DNA of 64,000 nt from NCBI GenBank assembly GCA_031296935.1, contig JAVDPD010000031.1, forward strand, positions 1 through 64,000, written 5' to 3'. This stretch comes from Cerasicoccus maritimus (GTDB lineage: Bacteria > Verrucomicrobiota > Verrucomicrobiia > Opitutales > Cerasicoccaceae). Position numbers and translations under genes: made by a program. Positions 8,458 to 15,897 of the stretch are shown piece after piece; position 1 is the stretch's first letter; each line of letters opens with the position of its first letter. The notes under the pieces were generated by a model. It ran no database searches and was not told the DNA's origin. It saw only the letters and a program-made list of their open reading frames with translations.

Positions 8458-9171
8458 CTAGCGGGACGAGTTAGTGCGAACCTTATCCAGAATATCCTTA
8501 GGCGAGGCGTAACGGGCGATCAGTTGATCGCCAACGTAGATCTTCATGCTGATGCCCAGCAGTTTATCCATGGATTTTTTGGCCCCGCCACCGACCCAAT
8601 AGTAGCCTGCATCGAGCTCTGTCTTTTGCATCGCGATGCGCTCAGTCGAAGTGGTGATGCTTTTGCGTGCGGAAAGGAAATTGATGTTGTATTCGCCCTC
8701 TTGCTTCTTGTAGTCACCGTCCTTACGGCTGTCTGCGGCGATTTGGTCGTCGAATTTGAAAAAGACGTATTCTACCCGGACGTTTTTAAGGTCGATGTCG
8801 CTGCTGTTCTCAAGGGTGATTTCATAGTAGCCGTTCCAATCCCAACTTTCAATGCCGCCGTCTTGGCTACGCTCCTTGCGCGTACCGCCTTCTTTGGTGT
8901 TGATTTTGAGCAGGCGCCCCTGATCCATGAGAAACGTCAGGCGCCATTCTTTGAGAAACTTCTGATCTTTCTCCGAGAAAATGTCGGGGGCCACAGTAAA
9001 CTCGGCACCATCATCCCGCTTGATTCGGATGTTTTGCCCAATGACGGCGACGGGGCGCGCGTTCATTGTTTGTCCACTTTGGCTGGTGAATTCGCGATAC
9101 CATTCTCTGGCTTGCGCAGAGCAGCAAAGAACGAGGAAGGAGAGGATGCAGAGAGAGAAGGCGTATCTCAT
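8458..9171 (-). CDS. Secreted SHD1-like domain protein
   Basis: About 237 residues, starting at MRYAFSLCILSFLVLCCSAQ, a signal peptide; an in-frame start four codons upstream is possible. Directly after cleavage lies a segment resembling SLA1 homology domain 1 (REWYREFTSQSGQTMNAR ... IRIKRDDGAEFTVAPDIFSE ... DQKFLKEW), a domain common in Verrucomicrobiota and Planctomycetota exported proteins. The rest, residues 80-237, is beta-rich and unrecognised. It lies 93 nt upstream of moeB on the same strand. The function is unknown; location in the periplasm or on the surface is inferred from the signal peptide. Confidence 0.7.
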   Translation of the reverse strand: MRYAFSLCILSFLVLCCSAQAREWYREFTSQSGQTMNARPVAVIGQNIRIKRDDGAEFTVAPDIFSEKDQKFLKEWRLTFLMDQGRLLKINTKEGGTRKERSQDGGIESWDWNGYYEITLENSSDIDLKNVRVEYVFFKFDDQIAADSRKDGDYKKQEGEYNINFLSARKSITTSTERIAMQKTELDAGYYWVGGGAKKSMDKLLGISMKIYVGDQLIARYASPKDILDKVRTNSSR

Positions 9172-9354
9172 AATAAAAACCACTTTAGCACATTGATAAT
9201 TTTGATCAATTACAGATTTTCAATTGTTTTATAATGTTCACACTTCGTGCAAGCGAAGTTTTCGAAAATCAGATTTTTTTCCGTAGCGCGGCTGATTTGG
9301 GTAGGGAGAACGCTGGCGCTAGGGGGGGAGAAGATCGTAGCATGAAAACAGTCC

Positions 9355-9522
9355 TTAGAGGGCGTCTAAAAGCTCAAGTGGTCTTCGCCGGAGAGCGTCT
9401 TCGAGGTCAAAATATCATTTCTTCATCTCGACGAAACTGGTTTCGCCTCGATTCAGAAGTCGGAATTTTGCCTCTCGAATACATCTCGCCGACTCGATCA
9501 GACTTTTTAGACGCCCTCTTAG
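9355..9522. repeat. Palindromic element, family C, copy 1 (interior altered)
   Basis: Terminal inverted repeats (TTAGAGGGCGTCTAAAA on the left, TTTTTAGACGCCCTCTTA on the right) match the ends of the compact palindrome at 53301-53384. Both copies also share GGAGAGCGTCTTCG in the interior. In this copy about 100 extra bases separate the arms, so it is either a longer variant or a disrupted one. It abuts the family A element at 9523. Confidence 0.75.
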
Positions 9523-9607
9523 AGGTAGGGACGGTTGCCCTCAACCGTCCGGTTTCATCAGTTCGGCATTCATGCGTGGCGGACGGTTGAGGCAACCGTC
9601 CCTACCT
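9523..9607. repeat. Twin-hairpin inverted repeat, family A, copy 1
   Basis: Left arm AGGTAGGGACGGTTG... and right arm ...CAACCGTCCCTACCT are inverted copies about 30 nt apart. Each arm is itself a hairpin (GGACGGTTG / CAACCGTCC), so the element can form one long stem or two small ones, like a BIME/REP pair. The same arms occur at 30950-31161 and 34021-34120. Confidence 0.85.
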
Positions 9608-9791
9608 TGTTGCGCGAGCAGTTGAATGTCCGCAGCCTTAGGCCACGCCTTTGGTGCTCAAAATGAATGCTCGTTGCCTCACGGCTATAATCATTCATGC
9701 GTGGAAGCGGTTTTACGCCGCGAATAGCCGTGTCGGCGAAATTTTCAGGAAGGAGTTGATCAATGGCCGGGCTTGCGCATGGTAGGGACTC

Positions 9792-10886
9792 ATGCCCGAA
9801 AAGTTTGTTGTCATCATGGCTGGAGGACGCGGTGAGCGCTTCTGGCCGCAAAGTCGTTTACGCCGCCCCAAGCACCTGCTGCCAATCGTGGGGTCCAAGC
9901 CCATGCTCACGCAGACCATTGAGCGCCTCGAAGGACTCGCGCCGATGGAGAACGTGATGATCATCACCAACGCTGAGCAGCGCGACGCCGTGATCGAAGT
10001 GTGCCCAATGCTGCCGCCGGAAAACGTGATTGCCGAGCCCGTGGGCCGTGATACCGCACCCGCCGTAGGCCTGGCAATGGAGCTGGTCCGCGCGCGTGAT
10101 CCGCAAGGCGTGTTCGCCATGCTGCCGGCCGATGCCGTGATTCACGACGCTGCTGGATTCCGCCGCGTGCTGGGCGCTGCTTTCCAGGCCGCCGAGCAAG
10201 ACCCGGTGCTCGTCACCGTGGGTGTCGAGCCGACTTATCCAGCGACCGGTTTTGGCTACGTCCACAAGGGCGAGCAATACGCGACCATCGACGAGCAGCC
10301 CGTCTTCAAGGTTCAGCGCTTCGTTGAAAAGCCCGACCTCGCCACCGCCGAGGAATACGTGTCCAGCGGCGAATACTACTGGAACGCCGGCATGTTTGTG
10401 TGGAGCGTTTCCACGATCGACGCTGGCTTTGCCGCGCATTCGCCGAGCCTCTATGCTTCGCTGGAAAAGGTGAAGTCCGCGCTCGCCGCCAAGGAGCCGA
10501 TCGATGCGCTTCTTGCCCGCGAATATCCGACTTTTGAAAAGATCTCCATCGACTTCGCGCTCATGGAAAAAGCTGACAACGTGGTGACCCTGCCATCGGC
10601 TTTCGATTGGGACGACGTCGGCTCCTGGCCAGCCGTGGCCAACCACCACCCGAAGGACGATGCGGGTAATGTCGTCAAGGGCGACGGTTGGGTCGAGCAG
10701 GGCAGTGGCAATATCGTGCTCAGCGAAAACAGCGACGGCCACCTCGTGGCGCTCGTCGGCGTGGACGACTTGATCGCGGTCCGCACGCCGGACGCGACCT
10801 TGATCTGCCCCAAAGAAAAGGCGCAGGAAATCAAGGCCCTCGTGAAGGAGCTCGGCGCCCACGAAGTCTGGAAGAAGCTGATGTAG
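9792..10886 (+). CDS. manC: Mannose-1-phosphate guanylyltransferase
   Basis: A 364-residue nucleotidyltransferase making GDP-mannose from mannose-1-phosphate and GTP for polysaccharide or glycan synthesis. The N-terminal GTP-binding signature is MAGGRGERFWPQSR, followed by RPKHLLPI. FVEKPD at about residue 180 and YYWNAGMFVW at about 197-206 are sugar-phosphate site blocks. The protein lacks the C-terminal phosphomannose isomerase domain found in long ManC/AlgA proteins. It is a single-gene unit closed by a strong terminator. Confidence 0.93.
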   Translation: MPEKFVVIMAGGRGERFWPQSRLRRPKHLLPIVGSKPMLTQTIERLEGLAPMENVMIITNAEQRDAVIEVCPMLPPENVIAEPVGRDTAPAVGLAMELVRARDPQGVFAMLPADAVIHDAAGFRRVLGAAFQAAEQDPVLVTVGVEPTYPATGFGYVHKGEQYATIDEQPVFKVQRFVEKPDLATAEEYVSSGEYYWNAGMFVWSVSTIDAGFAAHSPSLYASLEKVKSALAAKEPIDALLAREYPTFEKISIDFALMEKADNVVTLPSAFDWDDVGSWPAVANHHPKDDAGNVVKGDGWVEQGSGNIVLSENSDGHLVALVGVDDLIAVRTPDATLICPKEKAQEIKALVKELGAHEVWKKLM

Positions 10887-10913
10887 CGCTTGAGACTGCA
10901 ACGAACCTTTGAA

Positions 10914-10947
10914 TGCGCCGGGGATGCTGACTCCGGCGCATTTTTTT
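10914..10947 (+). terminator. Rho-independent terminator of manC
   Basis: TGCGCCGG and CCGGCGCA form an 8-bp GC-rich stem with an 11-nt loop, followed by seven T. It is placed 28 nt after the manC stop codon. Confidence 0.9.
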
Positions 10948-11052
10948 GAACTACAGATAGCGCAGATGAACGCAGATGATTGGTAAACGTGCTCAATTTT
11001 CATGAAAGACATTGGAGTGGATCTGCGTTCATCTGCGCTATCTGTAGTTCAA
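10946..11052. repeat. Inverted repeat with 32-bp perfect arms, family D
   Basis: The arm TTGAACTACAGATAGCGCAG... (10946-10977) recurs as an exact reverse complement at 11021-11052, separated by 43 nt. The arms contain the partly repeated word GCAGATGAACGCAGAT. Short palindromes of this 'CAGAT..CGCAGATGAACGCAGAT' type are dispersed in many environmental bacterial genomes. It lies between the manC terminator, whose T run it touches, and ruvX. Confidence 0.9.
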
Positions 11053-11108
11053 AACTGCGTTGCCAATTTCAGTTGATTTGCAACGGACGTGATTAGATAA
11101 CGGTGGCC

Positions 11109-11585
11109 ATGAACTACCTTGGTATTGACTACGGGGAGAAACGCATCGGCCTGAGCGCGGGCGACGATGAGGTGTGCCTCGCTGTACCGATTCCTGCTGC
11201 TGTCGAGCCGACCAAGGAGGCGCGGATGGTGCACATCGCGCAGGAGATCAAGCAGCGCCGCATCGGCGCGTTGGTCGTGGGTTATCCGTATAACATGGAT
11301 GGCTCGGTCGGCTTTAAAGCCAAGGAAGTGGATGCGTTTATTGGTGAGCTGGAGGCGAAGTTCGGTTTGCCGATTCACCGCACCGACGAGCGCCTGACTT
11401 CGCAGGCGGCCGAGGCGCAGATGCGGACGAATAAGCCCAAGAAAAGCCGCTCCAAGAAGTCCGTCAAGGCGAAGCAGGAAGAGCGCCGCAGCGGCAATTT
11501 GGACTCGCGTGCGGCGGCATTGATCTTACAGGATTATCTGGATGGCGGCATGGCGCCGCTGTTGCCCGATTGGGACGACGAATGA
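11109..11585 (+). CDS. ruvX: RuvX/YqgF, putative pre-16S rRNA nuclease (RNase H fold)
   Basis: A 158-residue protein of the YqgF family, known for 5' processing of pre-16S rRNA and often annotated as a Holliday junction resolvase. Acidic catalytic blocks are visible: GIDYGEKRIGLS at the N-terminus, TDERLTSQAAEAQM at about residues 95-108, and GNLDSRAAALILQDYL near the end. Between the last two lies an unusually basic loop (KPKKSRSKKSVKAKQEERR). ATG 11109 is preferred over GTG 11103, two codons upstream. The last bases overlap the next gene in an ATGA arrangement. Confidence 0.9.
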   Translation: MNYLGIDYGEKRIGLSAGDDEVCLAVPIPAAVEPTKEARMVHIAQEIKQRRIGALVVGYPYNMDGSVGFKAKEVDAFIGELEAKFGLPIHRTDERLTSQAAEAQMRTNKPKKSRSKKSVKAKQEERRSGNLDSRAAALILQDYLDGGMAPLLPDWDDE

Positions 11586-11788
11586 CCTATCTGGAATTTA
11601 AGACGCGTGTGCAAAGCGAGCTCCAACAAGCGCCGGGCGGGTTGACTTGGCGTGAGTTGAAAGCGGCGGCGGACTTGCCCTACGCGCGGGCTTGCCCCGA
11701 GTGGACGCGGTGTCTGGAGGCCGACATTGCGCTGGACCGGACGGAGCGTCGCGGCCGCGCGCAGGTGTGGCGGATTATTCCTCGATGA
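11582..11788 (+). CDS. Small hypothetical protein coupled to ruvX
   Basis: A 68-residue protein beginning MTYLEFKTRVQSEL; its ATG overlaps the ruvX TGA as ATGA, indicating translational coupling. It contains LTWRELKAAADLPYARACPE and ends KAQVW-like (RAQVWRIIPR), which resembles a small winged-helix or DNA-binding unit, but no family is firmly recognised. Its last 14 nt overlap the 3' end of the convergent pseudopilin gene. Confidence 0.6.
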   Translation: MTYLEFKTRVQSELQQAPGGLTWRELKAAADLPYARACPEWTRCLEADIALDRTERRGRAQVWRIIPR

Positions 11789-12248
11789 CCCAGTAGTAGC
11801 GGGAGCCGCCGTCGGCTAGCTGGAGCTTGCCGGTGGACGTGTCGCCGTCGTCGAATTTATCGTCGATGTCCTGGATTTGCTCCATGCTACAGGTGAAGTC
11901 ATCGACGCCCACAGCGGCATAGAAGAGCCCGCCGTCATCGCCTTCAATGTCCCAGACTCCGCCAATGCTCGGCTGTGTAAGGAAATCACTGGGCTTGATG
12001 TATTCATCGAGCGGCGATCCAACCTCGCCCGAACTGAAGTCTTCGGGGGGCAGTCCGACTTCGAGCATGTAAGTGTCGATGGCGCCGCTGAACTGACGCG
12101 CGTCGTTCATAAAGCGTGTGTTTTGGGCTGCCTGCCTGACGCGTGCAAACGCGGGCATGGCCATGACCGCCAGTAAGCCAATCAACACCACGACGACCAT
12201 AATTTCCACTAGTGTGAATCCGGTCGACTCTCTGCGTGTTGCTTTCAT
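11775..12248 (-). CDS. GspG-like pseudopilin
   Basis: A 157-residue protein with leader MKATRRESTG and cleavage before FTLVEIMVVVVLIGLLAVMA, with the canonical Gly at -1 and Glu at +5. The soluble part has a pilin-like alpha helix (ARVRQAAQNTRFMNDARQFS) and a short acidic C-terminal domain (DDKFDDGDTSTGKL) reminiscent of the Ca-binding end of GspG major pseudopilins. It stands alone, so whether it serves a type II secretion system is unknown. It differs from the three other pseudopilins of the window in size, leader and lack of an H-x12-DG ending. Confidence 0.8.
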   Translation of the reverse strand: MKATRRESTGFTLVEIMVVVVLIGLLAVMAMPAFARVRQAAQNTRFMNDARQFSGAIDTYMLEVGLPPEDFSSGEVGSPLDEYIKPSDFLTQPSIGGVWDIEGDDGGLFYAAVGVDDFTCSMEQIQDIDDKFDDGDTSTGKLQLADGGSRYYWVIEE

Positions 12249-12549
12249 AGTGAATATAACATATCATAATGACCAATTTATTGAAGTGAATTGTAGGCCG
12301 CTGATTCCTCAGCTTAATGATTAATATTTAATTCATATGAATACCTCTAAAGGTTCCCTATGGGCTTAGGTAGGATCTGGTAAATGAATCTATCACCGTC
12401 GGGTAGTAGCCTTTAGCCGAAAGTGAGTGCTGCATTCATTTTCACGCGTATCATTAATAACTTTCATCCCCGGGCACTCCCGAGCTAATTGTCCGCAAGG
12501 GGCAAAAGTTCATTGTCGAACAAGCCCAATCACTCTACGGTGCGCCTCA
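12249..12549. other. Intergenic region upstream of the symporter gene
   Basis: 301 nt between the divergent pseudopilin and symporter genes. The first 100 nt are AT-rich and probably hold promoters. The part 12340-12530 has several short complementary segments (for example CCCCGGGCACTCCCGAG...GGGG), suggesting a folded leader, but it matches no riboswitch class that I recognise. Confidence 0.3.
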
Positions 12550-14157
12550 ATGGAGTTTAGCAACGGCAATTTTGGACCGCTGGACTGGGTAATTATTTTT
12601 GCCTATTTGATTGGACTGATTGCGTTGAGCGCGTGGCTTTCGCGAGGGCAACACAATCGTAAGGATTATTACCTGGGCGGCAATAGTTCGGGGCCGTGGG
12701 CGATTGCGCTTTCGACGATGGCGACTCAGTGCTCGACAAACAGCTTGCTCGGCGTGCCGGCGTTTGTGGCGTTTAATGGTGGCCTGCTATGGCTACAATA
12801 CGAGTTGGGCGTGCCGTTTGCGATGATCGGCCTGATCTTGTTTTTAATGCCCGCCTTGCGCCGACTAAACCTCATTTCCGTCTATCAATACATTGAGGAT
12901 CGTTACGACTTGAGCGCTCGGTTGCTGTTGTCTGGCCTGTTTCTGGTGCTGCGCGCCTTTGCGACTGGGGTGACGATTTATGGCGTAAGTTTGATGATTG
13001 GCCGCGTGCTGCAAGTGGACTTCCTCATGGCGGCGCTCATGCTGATGGCGGCGACGATTATCTATGATTTTCTCGGGGGAATGAAGGCAGTGATCTGGTC
13101 GGACGTGATACAAATCATCCTGATTTTCGGTTCGGTGATCGCGGCGGTGTTCGTTGCTTTGCACGTGAATGGCGGGTGGGGGAGCACAATGGCTGCCATT
13201 CCACCCGAGCGGATTCAGGCGGTGGATTTTCGTGGAACGGGACTCGGGGACGGGCAAACCTTTGCGTTTTGGCCAATGCTATTGGGCGGATTTTTTCTGT
13301 ACATGGCCTACTATGGTTGTGACCAAACGCAGGCTCAGCGCAGCCTCTCAACCCGCAGCCCGGAGGAGACCAGCCGCGCGCTTTTCATTGGCGGCTTGCT
13401 ACGCTTTCCGTTGGTGGCGGCATATTGTTTGCTTGGCGTTGCAATTGGGGCTTTTGCCGAGCTGCATCCGGAGTTCCTCAATCAGTTAAAGCTCAACCCG
13501 GACAAGCCCGGGGAGCCTGACCTGAACCTCGCGGTGCCAGTTTTCGTACTGCATCAATTTCCGACGGGTATGATTGGCCTAATGATGGTGGGCATCCTGG
13601 GCGCTGCGATGTCGTCACTGGATTCTACGCTCAACTCTATGAGCGCCGTTTCAATGCAGGACTTCATTCATCGGCTGACGCCACGCCCGCTAAGCGATCG
13701 GCAAGAGTTGATTTTATCGAAGCTAACCACGGTGTTCTGGGGCATATTGTGTCTGGTGTTTTCGTTTTATGTGGGCGATATCGCAGAGACGGTGGTTGAG
13801 TCGGTTAACAAAGTTGGCTCACTGCTCAATGGGCCGCTGTTGGCGTTGTTTACTATGGGGCTGCTGACACGCTTCATTGGCCCTCGGGCGGCCATTGCAG
13901 GTTTGGTGATTGGCATAGCGAGCAACGCGTGGATGTGGAAATTTGCGCCATCGATCTCCTGGCTTTGGTGGAATGTGTTTGGTTTTATCATCGCATGGGT
14001 GGTCGGCGTTAGCGTAGCCATAGTGGATCGACAGCGACCGAACCATTACACACTGGCCCAAAAGACGGGCATCTCACTCGATAGCAAGGCCAAGCAGCGG
14101 GTGGTCATTTTAACGATTTACGGTGTGCTGGTTGCCGTTCTGTTAAGCGTAATTTAA
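12550..14157 (+). CDS. Sodium:solute symporter (SSS family)
   Basis: A 535-residue inner-membrane protein with about 13 hydrophobic segments. ATG 12550 was chosen because MEFSNGNFGPLDWVIIFAYL is the standard family opening; the 41 residues upstream are not membrane-like. Family features include RKDYYLGGNSSGPWAIALST near residue 38, YDFLGGMKAVIWSDVIQ in the middle and the sodium-site region GAAMSSLDSTLNSMSAVS. It imports a solute using the sodium gradient. The substrate cannot be told; SGLT-like and proline-like members share these motifs. No catabolic neighbours help. Confidence 0.9.
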   Translation: MEFSNGNFGPLDWVIIFAYLIGLIALSAWLSRGQHNRKDYYLGGNSSGPWAIALSTMATQCSTNSLLGVPAFVAFNGGLLWLQYELGVPFAMIGLILFLMPALRRLNLISVYQYIEDRYDLSARLLLSGLFLVLRAFATGVTIYGVSLMIGRVLQVDFLMAALMLMAATIIYDFLGGMKAVIWSDVIQIILIFGSVIAAVFVALHVNGGWGSTMAAIPPERIQAVDFRGTGLGDGQTFAFWPMLLGGFFLYMAYYGCDQTQAQRSLSTRSPEETSRALFIGGLLRFPLVAAYCLLGVAIGAFAELHPEFLNQLKLNPDKPGEPDLNLAVPVFVLHQFPTGMIGLMMVGILGAAMSSLDSTLNSMSAVSMQDFIHRLTPRPLSDRQELILSKLTTVFWGILCLVFSFYVGDIAETVVESVNKVGSLLNGPLLALFTMGLLTRFIGPRAAIAGLVIGIASNAWMWKFAPSISWLWWNVFGFIIAWVVGVSVAIVDRQRPNHYTLAQKTGISLDSKAKQRVVILTIYGVLVAVLLSVI

Positions 14158-14212
14158 TTCCGTGGCGGTGCTTGCAACTTTGCGTTGGTGCAAGTTAACT
14201 GCGCTTGTGTTA

Positions 14213-14863
14213 ATGAAGCGTATCGTGCAACCGGAAATACTGGATTCCTTGCCCTGTCATGATCCGCGCATTGACCAGACGCGTCGAGACTTGACGCTGA
14301 TAAACGCCTTGATGCGTAACCCAAGTTGGTTTCGGCGCCAGGTGTTTCCACGTGTTCAACCTACTGACCATATGATGGAGCTGGGCGCAGGCAAAGGGGA
14401 GCTCGCCTTGATGCTCGCCGAGCACCTGTGTGCCATCGGCGCTTACACGGGCATCGATTTTGCGCAGCGTCCCGATGGTTTGCCTGATGAATTTAACTGG
14501 TGCTGCAAAGATTTGCTGGAGCTCGATTACGCCGGTGTGGATGTCCTCATGGGCAATTTTATTTTGCATCATTTTAGTGATGTCGCATTGGCTGATATAG
14601 GCCGAAAAATTAATGCATCGGGCATCCGCATGTTGGCTTTCAACGAGACTTTGCGGCGTCCACTGCATCTTTGGCAATTACGGCTTCTTTACCCAGTGAT
14701 TTGTGACGTAACTCGCTACGACGGTCGGGTCAGCATTGAGGGCGGCTTTCGCCGTCAGGAATTAGTGGAGGCCCTAGGCCTGGCTGACGAATGGAAACTT
14801 GAGCTCAAGGAGACGTTTCTTGGTTCGTATCGTTTGCTTGCACAGCGAAAGGCCAAGGCGTGA
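14213..14863 (+). CDS. SAM-dependent methyltransferase of the type III PKS cassette
   Basis: A class I methyltransferase of 216 residues, starting at MKRIVQPEILDSLPCHDPRI. The SAM-binding loop is MMELGAGKGELALMLAEHL at about residues 58-76, with the acidic ribose-binding residue in YTGIDFAQRP. The following NFILHHFSD corresponds to motif IV. It is followed, with a GTGA start/stop overlap, by an FAD oxidoreductase and then by a type III polyketide synthase, so it probably methylates the polyketide or its carboxyl or hydroxyl group. The substrate is inferred from context only. Confidence 0.8.
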   Translation: MKRIVQPEILDSLPCHDPRIDQTRRDLTLINALMRNPSWFRRQVFPRVQPTDHMMELGAGKGELALMLAEHLCAIGAYTGIDFAQRPDGLPDEFNWCCKDLLELDYAGVDVLMGNFILHHFSDVALADIGRKINASGIRMLAFNETLRRPLHLWQLRLLYPVICDVTRYDGRVSIEGGFRRQELVEALGLADEWKLELKETFLGSYRLLAQRKAKA

Positions 14864-15873
14864 AACCTGTGACCATAGTTGGCGGGGGCTTGGCTGGGCT
14901 CAGCTTGGGGATTGCATTGCGAAATCGATGCGTGCCGGTCACGTTGCACGAGGCCAGCGCATACCCTCGGCACCGGGTGTGTGGTGAATTTATTGCTGGG
15001 GCGAGAACGGAAATCTTCACACAGCTGGGCATTGCAGATTGCCTTGCCGATGCACGCCCACTTCGGAATACGGCTTGGCAGTACCGAAGTCGGCAGGTGT
15101 TTCAACGTCGCCTACCAGCATTAGCTTATGGCATCTCAAGATACGCCTTGGATAAACGGCTCGCAGAGAGCTTTACGGGCCTGGGAGGCGAGCTTCTAAC
15201 GCACTCGCGCTACCGTGGCTCCGAGCATGAACCAGGCATGGTGTGGGCCAGTGGACGCATCCGCTGCCAGAGTGATTGGATCGGCTTAAAATTGCATTGC
15301 CTGAAGCTGGATACGGCTGCGGATCTTGAGGTGCATTTGGGCGAGCAGGCTTATGTTGGCGTTTGTCCGGTGGAAGGAACCCGCGTGAACGTTTGCGGAC
15401 TTTTTAAAATGCGCAAGGTTCGTGCGGCAGGCCGTGTGGATCAACTGCCAGCGTACCTCGATGCCTGTGGATTGGCTCAGCTCGCTGAGCGCCTGCACGG
15501 TGGAGAGCCCGACCCGCAAAGCGCCGTTGGAGTGACGGCGCTTTCCTACGCCCATCGTCCGACCGACGGGGTCATTCGATTGGGGGATCAGTCTGGGCTC
15601 ATCGCACCCTTTACCGGCAATGGTATGGCTATGGCGCTGGAAAGCGCAGCACTGGCTGCTGATCCACTGACCGACTATTCTGCGGGCAGGGCAGAATGGA
15701 ACTCCACGGTTGCCGTGATCAATGATCGACTTCACGCCGCATTTAACCGGAGGCGCAGGATTGCGCGCTGGTTGCACCCCTGGCTCTTGTCACCCAGCAA
15801 GCAGGGGTGCCTCGCCAAGCTTGCAGAGGGCGGCTGTCTGCCTTTTGGATTGCTCTTCAGATTAACGCATTAA
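14860..15873 (+). CDS. FAD-dependent oxidoreductase of the type III PKS cassette
   Basis: A 337-residue flavoprotein starting with GTG 14860, which overlaps the methyltransferase stop. The dinucleotide motif VGGGLAGLSLGIALRNR lies at residues 6-22, followed by the ribose-binding Glu (LHEASAYPRHRVCGEF). The second FAD motif is IRLGDQSGLIAPFTGNGMAM at about residues 238-257. The arrangement resembles the geranylgeranyl reductase/aromatic hydroxylase superfamily. Given its neighbours it probably hydroxylates or reduces the polyketide product. The gap to the PKS gene is 24 nt. Confidence 0.8.
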   Translation: MKPVTIVGGGLAGLSLGIALRNRCVPVTLHEASAYPRHRVCGEFIAGARTEIFTQLGIADCLADARPLRNTAWQYRSRQVFQRRLPALAYGISRYALDKRLAESFTGLGGELLTHSRYRGSEHEPGMVWASGRIRCQSDWIGLKLHCLKLDTAADLEVHLGEQAYVGVCPVEGTRVNVCGLFKMRKVRAAGRVDQLPAYLDACGLAQLAERLHGGEPDPQSAVGVTALSYAHRPTDGVIRLGDQSGLIAPFTGNGMAMALESAALAADPLTDYSAGRAEWNSTVAVINDRLHAAFNRRRRIARWLHPWLLSPSKQGCLAKLAEGGCLPFGLLFRLTH

Positions 15874-15897
15874 CGCTGCCGCTACACTCTGCCACCT

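Larger units (their letters stand above)
9172..9791. other. Long intergenic region with palindromic repeats
   Basis: This 620-nt gap between a minus-strand gene and manC holds no convincing gene. It contains two adjacent repeat elements (9355-9522 and 9523-9607, listed separately). The AT-rich stretch 9185-9240 just before the SHD1-like gene probably contains its promoter, but no clear -35/-10 pair stands out. A short word, CATTCATGCGTGG, occurs twice (near 9569 and 9693). Confidence 0.6.

Noticed and set aside
9234..9590. Plus-strand ORF of 118 residues
   Set aside because: It runs across the family C and A palindromes, has no ribosome binding site and no protein-like features.
9858..11012. 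Long minus-strand ORF (384 residues)
   Set aside because: It is antisense to manC and crosses its terminator and part of a repeat.
12249..12549. Riboswitch or structured leader before the sodium symporter
   Set aside because: Some complementary segments exist but none matches a known class; a covariance search (Rfam) would be needed.
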